A DNA stretch of 18,582 nucleotides from JBBSJV01 sp038256935 (GCA_038256935.1 JBBSJV010000019.1:1-18582); one strand, 5' to 3'. Positions 6,700 to 14,570 are shown, counted from the first letter of the stretch. Notes: generated by a model from the letters alone, not told the origin. Translations and numbers: made by a program.

Positions 6700-6728
6700 A
6701 GTATATCACACTGATTAGTATCTTGCAA
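6700..6728 (-). promoter_or_regulatory. Promoter for a probably leaderless transcript
   Basis: On the minus strand, TTGCAA (6723-6728) and TATACT (6700-6705) are exactly 17 bases apart. Only 7 bases separate the -10 box from the ATG at 6692, so transcription should start at or next to the ATG. Confidence 0.7.
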
Positions 6729-6774
6729 ACCGAATAATTCCTTTAGATTGGTGATGTTAAAAAATTTTAAGTAT

Positions 6775-6801
6775 AAAAAAACCGCACTAATTAAAGTGCG
6801 G
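6775..6801 (-). terminator. Rho-independent terminator of the pilin-like gene
   Basis: CCGCACT (6782-6788) and AGTGCGG (6795-6801) form a perfect 7-bp stem with a 6-base loop. On the minus strand it is followed by seven T residues (6775-6781). It is 20 bases past the stop of the pilin-like gene. Confidence 0.9.
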
Positions 6802-6820
6802 CTATTGATTTTAAGTGTTG

Positions 6821-7264
6821 TTAGTTTGTAATAACATCGCTTAGGAAGTCTCCTGAGTTAACTAAGTTTGAGATTAGAGCAACTACTGTGTATGCAACGA
6901 TCGAAATGACCAAACCGATTGTAGCATTAACAAGAATTTGCTTTCCTTTCTCATTACCATCTGAAGTACCAGCAGTGATATAGGTGACACCACCATAAAC
7001 CATAAATAACACTGAAAGCGCTACAGCGATAAAGGTTATGAATGTAGCAACATTAATAATTGTTTGTGCAATTCCTTGTCTATCTGTTGGGATATTATCT
7101 GCGGTAACACCTAGTGGACAGTCACCATCTGGACAAATTGTTGCTTGGTCAGGAATTAGCTGTGCTGAAACATCAACAGGAGAAAAACTAAGGCCAATAC
7201 TAAAGACCATTGCGAGTGCTAAAAGAATGTTGAAAGAATTCTTAAGGAGGTTTTTTAAGAACAT
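6821..7264 (-). CDS. VirB2/TrbC-like type IV secretion pilin family protein
   Basis: A 147-residue protein with a signal peptide (about 1-34, ending near VSA) and a short processed region containing ICPDGDCPLG (two cysteines). Two membrane helices follow at about 68-98 and 108-135. The pattern VLFMVYGGVTYITAGTSDGNEKGKQIL between the helices is typical of the small T4SS-pilin-like family found in many candidate-phylum genomes: a hydrophobic helix ending GG--Y-tsaG, a charged turn, then a second helix. Mature VirB2-type subunits have the same two-helix layout and build conjugative or DNA-uptake pili. No other secretion genes are in the window, so it stands alone with its own promoter and terminator. 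Family assignment is fairly sure; a pilus function is inferred. Confidence 0.75.
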   Translation of the reverse strand: MFLKNLLKNSFNILLALAMVFSIGLSFSPVDVSAQLIPDQATICPDGDCPLGVTADNIPTDRQGIAQTIINVATFITFIAVALSVLFMVYGGVTYITAGTSDGNEKGKQILVNATIGLVISIVAYTVVALISNLVNSGDFLSDVITN

Positions 7265-7281
7265 ATATTTATATTTTTTTA

Positions 7282-7310
7282 AGTATACAACTAAAAAATA
7301 GTTTGTGCAA
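7282..7310 (-). promoter_or_regulatory. Promoter of the pilin-like gene
   Basis: On the minus strand, TTGCAC (7305-7310) and TATACT (7282-7287) are 17 bases apart. The predicted start is near 7275, giving a leader of about 11 bases with no Shine-Dalgarno sequence. Confidence 0.7.
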
Positions 7311-7316
7311 GTTTTT

Positions 7317-8429
7317 TTATTTAACGAGTCCTATCATGACGGCATTGTCTCCTGTTAATGCTTTTGGAACAAGTAGGGCTGGTAACTTTAAGTTTTGTAT
7401 TTGTTCCCTTAAAGAAGGACTTGCTGAGACACCTCCAGATAAACCAAGGGTTTTGGGGTTGTATTTATTTATGCCAATTTTGAGTCTATCCACTAGATGT
7501 TGTATGGCGACTGTGTGACTAGACAATAGCAGTTGATACAATGTATTCAAATAAGGTGGTAAATCGCTGACTTGTCCTTGATTAAAAGCCATTAACTCAG
7601 ATATTTCAGTTTCACTTAATTTTTGCTCAAAAGACCAATTGTCAAATTTTTGAGCTTGTAAGTAATAACGAGCTGCAGTTTTTAGTCCCGAATAGGAAAA
7701 TTGCAAACTAGGCTTACCTGTTAGTGGGACAGTTAGATTACAAGGATTCCCTTTGTTTAACCCAATTATCTTTGACATCCAAAGTCCTCCTGGATAAGGA
7801 AGACCCACCATTCTACCAATTTTATCCATACACTCTCCCGCAGCGTCATCTGTGGTAGCTCCTACTATTTCGGCGTCACTTAGACTTTTAGCTAAAATAA
7901 GTTGAGTATTTCCACCGCTGACTAACAGGTGAAGGTGAGGAAAAACAGAGTCTGAATCTAAATTAATTGCTTGATCTTGCTGGTAAAAACAACTGGTAAA
8001 ATGACCTTTAAGGTGATTAATTTCTTGAATATTGATATCTAAGCCGTATTTTTGATCCAAAAAAAACTTCAAGCTTTTGCCAAATTCGAGCCCCACTCTT
8101 AGAGCCGATGCTAATCCTGGACTAGTTGTTACTTTTATAGTTTTAATAGCTGACTCTACATCTTCAGTGCTGAGATTGTGTTTTAGTCTACAATTTTCTA
8201 GGATTTCATTATATATTAGATGAATTTGTCCAGCGTGCTGGCGAGCTCCAATTTCTGGAATCACTCCTCCATATTCTTTATGGATCTCGATTTGAGAAGA
8301 AACAATTGTGTCCAAAACCTGGATTTGATTTAAAGCCTTGAGCTCATCTGCCTCACCAACCTTAGAAACATCTAGTATTGCTAAGGATGTCTCATCGCAG
8401 CTACTCTCAATTGCTAGTATCAAATCCAT
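7317..8429 (-). CDS. tsaD: tRNA N6-adenosine threonylcarbamoyltransferase TsaD
   Basis: TsaD transfers the threonylcarbamoyl group from TC-AMP to A37 of tRNAs reading ANN codons, working with TsaB and TsaE in most bacteria. It has the ASKHA fold: IESSCDET (7-14), the metal-binding HLKGH (139-143), SGGNTQL (171-177), TDDAAGE (193-199) and SGGVSAS (331-337), with a final metal-ligand aspartate at 361 (GDNAVMI). The 370 residues end directly after that motif, so the usual C-terminal tail of about 20 residues is missing. The long residues 20-40 loop is an insertion. It starts one base after the alaS stop codon, so the two are one operon and translation is probably coupled. The tsaD product would modify the tRNA-Ile in this window. 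Confidence 0.95.
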   Translation of the reverse strand: MDLILAIESSCDETSLAILDVSKVGEADELKALNQIQVLDTIVSSQIEIHKEYGGVIPEIGARQHAGQIHLIYNEILENCRLKHNLSTEDVESAIKTIKVTTSPGLASALRVGLEFGKSLKFFLDQKYGLDINIQEINHLKGHFTSCFYQQDQAINLDSDSVFPHLHLLVSGGNTQLILAKSLSDAEIVGATTDDAAGECMDKIGRMVGLPYPGGLWMSKIIGLNKGNPCNLTVPLTGKPSLQFSYSGLKTAARYYLQAQKFDNWSFEQKLSETEISELMAFNQGQVSDLPPYLNTLYQLLLSSHTVAIQHLVDRLKIGINKYNPKTLGLSGGVSASPSLREQIQNLKLPALLVPKALTGDNAVMIGLVK

Positions 8430-8430
8430 G

Positions 8431-9369
8431 CTAGTTTTTAGTATTTTCCCATTTATTTACTACTTGAACTAAAGGGTTTAAAAGATCAGTTTGATATACG
8501 TCCTCAAAACCATTGAGCATCATCACGATTCTTTCAAGTCCCATTCCAGTATCTACATTTTTACTCTTCAGTGGGCTTAGTCTTACTGGAGTTGCCTTAC
8601 CATCAATGTTTTCTGTCTCTCCTTCATACTCCATAAATACATTATTCCAAATTTCTACTAAATTATTTTCCAAAAATTCTCCAGCCTCAATTGGATTCAT
8701 TTTACTAACCTCGGTTTCGATATAATCCACTGGCCATTTATCCAAAAGATAAAAAATCTCAGTATCTCCCCCGCATGGTCCTCTGTGAGACAGTCCCCAC
8801 CAATTATCGTCAGTTCCCATTTTTGTAATGCGGTAGCGATATTTGAGACCTTTTGGGTTGTTTGAGGGGTTTTTGAAATCGTACTCTACTCCACTTTCAG
8901 GCTCTATTCCATCTTGTTCCAGAACTTTTTTCCAAGCCATTTCTGCCTCCAAATCCTCTGGTGCATCACCACCTCCAAGATAAGTCGTAACATAAATTCT
9001 ATTTTTATCCATTCCAAGCCACTGAGGATCAGTCAAAAATTCCCAGCTCCAAGGTATAGATTCACCTTTGAAATAATCCCCGATACTCCAATTTCCAAGC
9101 ATTTCAAAAAAAGTAAGATGCCTGTTATCCCCTACTTCTTCTACATCATTTGTACGCACGCATTTTTGACTATTAGCTAGGCGACTTCCCTCAGGATGTT
9201 CACTCAAGCCCATAAGATAGGGGACAAGCGGTTGCATGCCAGCTGTATTAAATAAGACTGTTGGATCTTCTTTGGGTACAAGACTTGCTGAAGGGAGAAT
9301 ACTATGACCTTTGGATTTCATGAATTCTAAAAATTTGGTTCTAAGTTCTTTTCCAGTAATTGATGGCAT
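8431..9369 (-). CDS. alaS: Alanyl-tRNA synthetase catalytic domain only (split or reduced AlaRS)
   Basis: The 312 residues align with the class II aminoacylation domain of AlaRS. The N-terminus is ELRTKFLEFMKSKGH; motif 1 region is FNTAGMQPLVPYL (40-52); then SQKCVRTNDVEEVG and motif 2 RHLTFFEMLGNWS (83-95); MGTDDNWWGLSHRGPCG; and motif 3 GMGLERI (275-281). The protein stops shortly after VYQTDLLNPL, where normal AlaRS (about 870 residues) enters the tRNA-recognition helical domain. The editing domain (HxxxH...CxxxH) and C-Ala domain are absent. The stop is followed one base later by tsaD, so this is not a frameshift within the window. It should form alanyl-adenylate but may need a partner for tRNA-Ala recognition. 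A second, complete or complementary gene elsewhere is possible. Confidence 0.85.
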   Translation of the reverse strand: MPSITGKELRTKFLEFMKSKGHSILPSASLVPKEDPTVLFNTAGMQPLVPYLMGLSEHPEGSRLANSQKCVRTNDVEEVGDNRHLTFFEMLGNWSIGDYFKGESIPWSWEFLTDPQWLGMDKNRIYVTTYLGGGDAPEDLEAEMAWKKVLEQDGIEPESGVEYDFKNPSNNPKGLKYRYRITKMGTDDNWWGLSHRGPCGGDTEIFYLLDKWPVDYIETEVSKMNPIEAGEFLENNLVEIWNNVFMEYEGETENIDGKATPVRLSPLKSKNVDTGMGLERIVMMLNGFEDVYQTDLLNPLVQVVNKWENTKN

Positions 9370-9370
9370 A

Positions 9371-9409
9371 TTGACTATGTAGATAAAAAAATTGATATAC
9401 TTAGTATAT
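9371..9409. promoter_or_regulatory. Divergent promoter with a palindromic -10 region
   Basis: ATATACT (9395-9401) and AGTATAT (9403-9409) form a perfect 7-bp inverted repeat around one base, giving a TATACT -10 on each strand. On the plus strand TTGACT (9371-9376) lies 19 bases before it, and only 6 bases follow it before the ATG at 9408. On the minus strand the -10 at 9403-9408 is about 33 bases before the alaS ATG. The palindrome could also be an operator. Confidence 0.55.
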
Positions 9410-9566
9410 GTTTAAAAGATTGCAGAATTTGCCTGACAATGTCAAAAGTTCAATTGCAATCCTGGTTTCTTTAATTATGATAGTCTTGATGTTTTTTTTC
9501 TTTGGGGCAATTAATCAGGTCATCAAACAAAACATCGGATCTATAAATAATCTAATCTCACTCTAA
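9408..9566 (+). CDS. 52-residue single-pass membrane protein upstream of mraY
   Basis: The frame reads MFKRLQNLPDNVKSS, then a strongly hydrophobic helix at about 16-35 (IAILVSLIMIVLMFFFFGA), then a polar tail ending NNLISL and TAA. A basic N-terminus before one helix suggests an N-in topology. It stops 2 bases before the mraY ATG, so it is probably translated together with mraY. Its ATG begins inside the right arm of the promoter palindrome, 6 bases after the -10 box, giving a leaderless transcript. I recognise no family; the protein is reported because position, composition and promoter agree. Confidence 0.6.
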   Translation: MFKRLQNLPDNVKSSIAILVSLIMIVLMFFFFGAINQVIKQNIGSINNLISL

Positions 9567-9568
9567 TT

Positions 9569-10666
9569 ATGTTACAAGCCTACTACCTCGAAGCAGCTAA
9601 AATCCTTACCTACACAGCCTTGGCATTTTTTGTAGCCATGTACTGGGCGCCATATTTGATCAGGCTTTTGAACTGGCTGAAATTTTGGAAAAAAGGTTAT
9701 AAGACAGTAGCTACTACTGGAGAAGAGCTGGTAGTTACCAAACAATTTTACAAAGATAATGATCATAAACCAAGAGCAGGGGGTATTTTAGTCTGGGTTA
9801 CAACACTAGCTTTTGCCCTATTTTTTTGGTTCATCCTCAAAATAGAAAGTAATGAATTAACTCAATTTCTGAATTTTATCGATAGAAGAGAAACTTTTAT
9901 TCCACTCGGTACTTTGTTTTTTGGTTCTGTTCTAGGCCTTATTGACGATGCCTTGGCTACAATGGATGGAGGTGGTAATTATGCAGCAGGTGGATTAAAG
10001 CTGAGTCATAGGATGATGGTTGTAGCTTTTATAAGTCTTTTGATTTCACTTTGGTTTTACTATAGAGTCGATATTTCTAGTTTTAGTGTGTTTGCTTGGG
10101 AGATTAATTTAGATGGTATTTCCTTACCATTTGGAATCGAAGGTGGTTGGCTAATTATCCCGATAACGCTGATCATACTAATGGCTACTTGGTCAACTGG
10201 GATCATCGATGGTTTTGATGGGCTATTTGCTGGAGTTGTAATTCCTGTGATTCTTTGTTTTGCAGGGCTTGCTTTTTCCCGTCAGATGTATGATATTGCA
10301 ACTATGATGATGGTTATGGCCGGTAGCACTACTGCCTATTTATGGTTTAACATCCCACCGGCAAAGTTCTTCATGGGTGATACTGGAACAGTTGGAATCT
10401 TACTTACCATTGCAGTCGTTGCTATTTTAACTGATTATATCTACGTCCTTCCAATTGCGGGTTTGATGCTATTTATCAGTTCAGGTTCAGCTATCATCCA
10501 AATATTTTCAAAGAAGGTGTTTAAAAAGAAAGTCTTTCTAGCCGCTCCTTTTCATCATCATTTAGAAGCCATAGGTTGGACGAAGGTGCAGGTAACTATG
10601 AGGTACTGGCTAATCTCAATCATGCTCTCTGCTCTTGGACTTGCAGTAGGACTTTTGTTTAGATAA
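9569..10666 (+). CDS. mraY: Phospho-N-acetylmuramoyl-pentapeptide-transferase MraY
   Basis: MraY joins UDP-MurNAc-pentapeptide to undecaprenyl phosphate to make lipid I at the cytoplasmic membrane. The 365 residues have about ten hydrophobic helices. Family motifs in order are HKPRAGGI (66-73), LGLIDD (122-127, catalytic Asp pair), GIIDGFDGL (211-219), NIPPAKFFMGDTG (261-273) and PFHHHLE (327-333). The HHH motif separates MraY from WecA-like enzymes. In the third motif the usual asparagines (as in NLTDGLDGL) are replaced, with STG before IIDG. The gene lies outside the usual dcw cluster: it is between a 52-residue membrane protein and a GT-C glycosyltransferase, spaced 2 and 8 bases. No Shine-Dalgarno sequence. 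Confidence 0.93.
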   Translation: MLQAYYLEAAKILTYTALAFFVAMYWAPYLIRLLNWLKFWKKGYKTVATTGEELVVTKQFYKDNDHKPRAGGILVWVTTLAFALFFWFILKIESNELTQFLNFIDRRETFIPLGTLFFGSVLGLIDDALATMDGGGNYAAGGLKLSHRMMVVAFISLLISLWFYYRVDISSFSVFAWEINLDGISLPFGIEGGWLIIPITLIILMATWSTGIIDGFDGLFAGVVIPVILCFAGLAFSRQMYDIATMMMVMAGSTTAYLWFNIPPAKFFMGDTGTVGILLTIAVVAILTDYIYVLPIAGLMLFISSGSAIIQIFSKKVFKKKVFLAAPFHHHLEAIGWTKVQVTMRYWLISIMLSALGLAVGLLFR

Positions 10667-10674
10667 ATATTTTT

Positions 10675-12585
10675 ATGAATAATCTTTGGTTAGAATTTAT
10701 ATTTGGAAACCTTATTGCCTTTACATTTGTAATTGTCGCTGAAAACTTTGGCTTCTTAGTTAATTACTTTATTTCAAGGATACTTTTAAAGTTTAATCTA
10801 AAGACAGCAACTGCTAATGAAACGACACTACTTACCAATAATTTTTTCTCTAACTTCTTTGTAGGTTTGGTTTTTTGGGCTTGTTTTTTGATGCTGACTG
10901 GTTTGCTTAGTTTGACTAATTTTGGCTTTATATATATCTCAGCGGGCTTTGTAGTAGTTTTTAATTTTTTGGTTTTTAAAAGATGGAAAGGTTTTAATGA
11001 TTTGTACTCAAGGATTATAAGTTTACCTATCTGGTTATTACTTAGCTTTGCTCTTACTGGAATACTGGTAATTTTTCAAAGTTATAACCCGATTCTTTCT
11101 TTTGATGGGATTTGGTATCATTTAACTATTCCAAAGATGTTTTTACAAAATGGAAACACATTTTATGCCGGAGAAACATTTAGATACTCCGTTCATCCTT
11201 TTTTAAATTTTTATTGGAATCTGTGGCCACTTTCACTTCCAATTTCTACTGTTTCAGCTGGTTTGATTGTCAATCTAATTCAGGCCTGGACTGTCTGGAT
11301 AGGAGCTATGTGGGCGACTTTTTTAGTCAAAAATATATTTTCACCATCCAAGTTTTTGTATGTCTTGACCCCGCTGATTATTATTCTATCAAGCAGCTTA
11401 GCTTTTCCATTTTTTGATTGGGGGATGAATGATTTGTACGGGATGATCTTTGGCACCCTAGCCTTACTTTCAGTTGGATACATCGAAAAACAAGAAAAAA
11501 TTGATTTTAATGAAGTCTCAGTTAGTTTGGTACTAATTTATGGTTTGTTTTTACTCAAAATATTCTTTGGTGTTTCAGCTTTTGTAATATTTTTGTTTTT
11601 GAGTTATGTGGTTTGTAAAAAACTATTTACAACAGATCTAGTCAGTTTGATCAAAAACCCTAATCTACTTAGATTTATTTTGCTTGCAATAGGTTTAGCC
11701 ATAGTTTTAATACTACCTTGGATTATTCGATCCTATGTTTTCACTGGTAGGCTTTTGGATCCACTTGGAACTCCAGGATTATCTCAAGATGCTTTTAATA
11801 CTGGAGGGGCAGGTAGTCAGGCCAATTATTGGCGATCATTTTTGTGGTCTAGGTTTTGGAATAATCACCTGATGCAAATTCTATTTATTTTGTTTAGTCC
11901 CTTTATGGCAGTAGGGTTATTTTCTGTGTTTAACAAAAAATTTCGACAAAACCATCATCTAATCTGGCTATTTTCTCTGATTACTTTTTCTCTAGTTTAT
12001 CTTTTAAATTACGTAGGAACGCTACGGTATCAACTAGCCTCTACAGTAGTTATTGTAATTTGTGGGTTTGTAGTCTGGGATTATATTATCAAATCTAGTA
12101 AGATTCAAATAGAGCTAAAACTACTATCTGGTTTAGTCGTAATCTTTGTTTTGTTTAGTAATTTTTTACAAACAGCAAACAGGCCATTATTGCTAAAAAC
12201 TAATGATAAACACCGCTACATGTTAGAACTTAAAGACCCTGATGTGGCGTATTATCAAACTACTTCTGCTCTACCAAGTGATTTAAAAACTGATGAAAAT
12301 ATCTATATCTCAGGCTTTATTAATCGCACCGCTTATATCGAAAACCCGATTTATGAAAGTCGTATTCAGACAGAAAAATTTGAACATGTAGAGGATATAG
12401 AGAGCTTTGTGGAAGTCTTAAAATCTAATCAAATTAGATACATACTAGATAAAGATGAATCGATTCAAAGATGGTGTGAGTTTGCTGGAGTTATCAATAC
12501 TGAAGACTGTACAGGTCAAAATCAGTACTGGCAGGTAGAATTAAATGATACGGCTAATAGTGTGAGGTGGTTGAAACTAATTTAA
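10675..12585 (+). CDS. GT-C type integral membrane glycosyltransferase (ArnT/PMT-like)
   Basis: The 636 residues hold about a dozen membrane helices followed by a soluble C-terminal part of roughly 130 residues (after about 505). The first large loop has D144-G-I-W-Y-H149-L in FDGIWYHLTIPK, the acidic/aromatic-His loop motif seen in polyprenyl-phosphate-sugar-dependent GT-C enzymes. Further on there is an extracytoplasmic loop around PWIIRSYVFTGRLLDP. Such enzymes move a sugar from a polyprenyl phosphate donor to an acceptor on the outer face of the membrane. The acceptor is unknown. It follows mraY after 8 bases, and its 3' end overlaps the stop of the convergent gtrA by a few bases. The GT2 and GtrA genes opposite it could supply the donor. 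Confidence 0.72.
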   Translation: MNNLWLEFIFGNLIAFTFVIVAENFGFLVNYFISRILLKFNLKTATANETTLLTNNFFSNFFVGLVFWACFLMLTGLLSLTNFGFIYISAGFVVVFNFLVFKRWKGFNDLYSRIISLPIWLLLSFALTGILVIFQSYNPILSFDGIWYHLTIPKMFLQNGNTFYAGETFRYSVHPFLNFYWNLWPLSLPISTVSAGLIVNLIQAWTVWIGAMWATFLVKNIFSPSKFLYVLTPLIIILSSSLAFPFFDWGMNDLYGMIFGTLALLSVGYIEKQEKIDFNEVSVSLVLIYGLFLLKIFFGVSAFVIFLFLSYVVCKKLFTTDLVSLIKNPNLLRFILLAIGLAIVLILPWIIRSYVFTGRLLDPLGTPGLSQDAFNTGGAGSQANYWRSFLWSRFWNNHLMQILFILFSPFMAVGLFSVFNKKFRQNHHLIWLFSLITFSLVYLLNYVGTLRYQLASTVVIVICGFVVWDYIIKSSKIQIELKLLSGLVVIFVLFSNFLQTANRPLLLKTNDKHRYMLELKDPDVAYYQTTSALPSDLKTDENIYISGFINRTAYIENPIYESRIQTEKFEHVEDIESFVEVLKSNQIRYILDKDESIQRWCEFAGVINTEDCTGQNQYWQVELNDTANSVRWLKLI

Positions 12586-13001
12586 GCTTTTTTGAAAACC
12601 CATTGTTTGTAAGCAAGGTATTTGAAAGAGAATATAACTATTAGTGCTATAGTAATAGATATCATATAATGGAAACCAACAACCTCAGTTAGCACATACG
12701 ATAAATAAATATTTGTACGTAAAGCTATAACCAAAATAATGGTGTATTTTGCAAGTCTCAACCACTGAAAGTCAGCTTTGAAAGTAACGAACATATTGTA
12801 GGTAAAGGCGTAGATAAATTGAATTACTTGAGTAATTGTAATGCTGTGAAGATAATAAATACCAAAATACTCAGTCAAAACAAATGGTAAAAGCAAATTG
12901 ATACCGTAACTACCAACTCCTCCAATTAGAAAAAGGATTAACTCGATTTTGTTCTGCTTAAACTTATCAACTATTTTTTTCTGCATAAATACATTTGCCA
13001 A
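12582..13001 (-). CDS. GtrA family membrane protein (flippase-like)
   Basis: A 139-residue protein with a short basic N-terminus and four membrane helices (about 20-42, 48-72, 80-100, 112-133). LFLIGGVGSYGINLLLPFVLTE and YNMFVTFKA followed by a final KYLAYKQWVF are the usual GtrA pattern (F-L-x-V-G-x-x-x-x-x-x-N and a C-terminal F-x-x-x-r-x-w-v-F). GtrA proteins help move undecaprenyl-phosphate-linked sugars across the membrane. The start at 13001 overlaps the methyltransferase 3' end by 31 bases; a second ATG at 12986 would overlap less. It is third in the operon GT2-methyltransferase-GtrA. Its stop overlaps the stop of the convergent GT-C gene. Confidence 0.85.
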   Translation of the reverse strand: MANVFMQKKIVDKFKQNKIELILFLIGGVGSYGINLLLPFVLTEYFGIYYLHSITITQVIQFIYAFTYNMFVTFKADFQWLRLAKYTIILVIALRTNIYLSYVLTEVVGFHYMISITIALIVIFSFKYLAYKQWVFKKA

Positions 13002-13585
13002 GGGATTGGGAATTCTGAACTCAATATTTCAAACTCTACCTCGATAAGTGTTTTTAGCTCGCTTTTACCCCAATTTTGAATGTGTCCAGGAGTGTTACCA
13101 AAATCAGTCAAAAACTTGCCTCTAGCCATGTTCATAAGCCTCCAAATAGGTTCTCTAGGGCAACTAATAATTGCGTAGGTACTTGTAACTCGAGCTAGCT
13201 CTTTAATCGCTTTTTCCGGCTCCTCTAAATGTTCTAACACTTCTAGAGCAAAAACCGTCTCAAACTCACCATCTTTGTAATTTAGATCATAAATTGAATT
13301 CACATCGACTTGGATATTAGGAAGTTTCTTTTTGGTTTCAGCTACTAAATCTGGCTCAATATCAGTAGCAACAAAGCGCTTGGTAGATGCGTATGAATAT
13401 ATTTTTTCAGTTGAAATACCAGGTCCACAAGCTACTTCAAGCACATTTTGCCTATTTTTTTTAGGAACCTGCAGGTAAAGATTTTTCAAAGATTTGAAAA
13501 ACCCTCTGACAAGCCACTTAGCAATTGGATTTTGGTTTTCATATTTTTCTTTGGAGAACTCGTCTACTACGCTGGATTTTGTCAT
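12971..13585 (-). CDS. Class I SAM-dependent methyltransferase
   Basis: A 204-residue protein with SAM-binding motif I VLEVACGPG (48-56), a downstream acidic residue in VATDIEPDL, and the motif IV region ETVFALEVLEHLEEPEKAI, which is typical of UbiE/Methyltransf_11 enzymes. Residues 1-40 are helical and probably shape substrate entry. Substrate is unknown. It lies in the middle of an operon, 2 bases after the GT2 gene and overlapping gtrA, so a lipid-linked sugar or a polyprenyl product is a plausible target; that is inference from context. Confidence 0.85.
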   Translation of the reverse strand: MTKSSVVDEFSKEKYENQNPIAKWLVRGFFKSLKNLYLQVPKKNRQNVLEVACGPGISTEKIYSYASTKRFVATDIEPDLVAETKKKLPNIQVDVNSIYDLNYKDGEFETVFALEVLEHLEEPEKAIKELARVTSTYAIISCPREPIWRLMNMARGKFLTDFGNTPGHIQNWGKSELKTLIEVEFEILSSEFPIPWQMYLCRKK

Positions 13586-13587
13586 AT

Positions 13588-14514
13588 TTAGATATTATTT
13601 CGATACATTATTTCTTCAAGTAATACTCTGTTTGCGCGATTGATCCTAGTCAAGAGACCTAAAAACATCAAAAACACTCCAAAAACGAAACTCATTAATG
13701 AAAATGTAAGTAAGGTCAGGTGAGGACTCGTGGGATCTGCTACAACCAGTAAGTAGCGATAGAGGGCCATTGACACTCCAGCGATTGTAAGGAGTAAGCC
13801 TAACCCCGCAAAAAACACCAAAGGTTTATATATAATAAGGTTATCAAGTATAATAACTGCCGATTTGATGACGTATTTGAAATTGGATTTTACAATCCTT
13901 GAAGGCCGTTCTGTTGCTCTTGGAATAATTTTAATAGTATGGACGCCCAGTTTTTTGATCTTAGCTTGGATAAAAGTCTCAAGTGGGGAAGCAAAGTCTG
14001 ATAATAGAAATATTCTAGCCATAGCTTCCCTGTTCATAGCTCTGAACCCGCTAGCAGCGTCTTGGATACTATCTCCTGTAAGCATACTGACAATACGAGC
14101 ACCAAATTTTTGCAGTTGGATTTTTAGAAAAGAAAAATGATTGATCTTACTCATATCCCTTTGGGCGTAGACAAAATCGGCTTTCCCATTAAGAATTGGC
14201 TGGATTAAATCCTTGATGTGTTTACCCGGATATTGCCCATCAGCATCTGTATTTATCAGTATATCAGCCTTATTAGCTAGGGCGTATCTAATACCACTAT
14301 TTACAGCAGAGGGCAGGCCTCTATTTTGACTATGAACAACGATATGTTTGACACCCAAAGTCTTAGCAACTTCTTGAGTACGATCACTACTACCATCATC
14401 GACAATGACAATTTCAATATTATCTATACCATCAAGCTCGGTTGGTAAGTCGTTTATGCACTCAGTAATACTTTCTTCCTCGTTGAGACAATTAATCTGG
14501 ATAAAAAGATTCAT
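13588..14514 (-). CDS. GT2 family polyprenyl-phosphate glycosyltransferase (DPM1/GtrB-like)
   Basis: A 308-residue enzyme with a GT-A domain at about 1-215: NCLNEEESI (8-16), IVDDGSSD (37-44), NRGLPSAVNSGI (64-75) and the metal-binding DADGQYP (90-96), then SGFRAMNR. Two membrane helices follow at about 230-252 and 268-292, as in GtrB/ArnC-type enzymes. It would transfer a sugar from a nucleotide sugar to a polyprenyl phosphate on the inner face of the membrane. It is first in an operon with the methyltransferase and GtrA, which matches the GtrA/GtrB/GT-C division of labour. It is divergent from the gene at 14571. Donor sugar cannot be read from the sequence. Confidence 0.88.
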   Translation of the reverse strand: MNLFIQINCLNEEESITECINDLPTELDGIDNIEIVIVDDGSSDRTQEVAKTLGVKHIVVHSQNRGLPSAVNSGIRYALANKADILINTDADGQYPGKHIKDLIQPILNGKADFVYAQRDMSKINHFSFLKIQLQKFGARIVSMLTGDSIQDAASGFRAMNREAMARIFLLSDFASPLETFIQAKIKKLGVHTIKIIPRATERPSRIVKSNFKYVIKSAVIILDNLIIYKPLVFFAGLGLLLTIAGVSMALYRYLLVVADPTSPHLTLLTFSLMSFVFGVFLMFLGLLTRINRANRVLLEEIMYRNNI

Positions 14515-14570
14515 GATTTATCTATTGTAAGTTTTTTGAAAATGTGCAAGTCTTGATAAAACAGTTATTT

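Noticed and set aside
6692..6728. Upstream TTG start giving 126 residues
   Set aside because: It falls within the -35 box of the promoter, and the -10 box is placed for a start at 6692.
8513..9180. Plus-strand ORFs at 8513-8725 and 8914-9180
   Set aside because: They are opposite the alaS catalytic domain, which has clear motifs; they have no family features.
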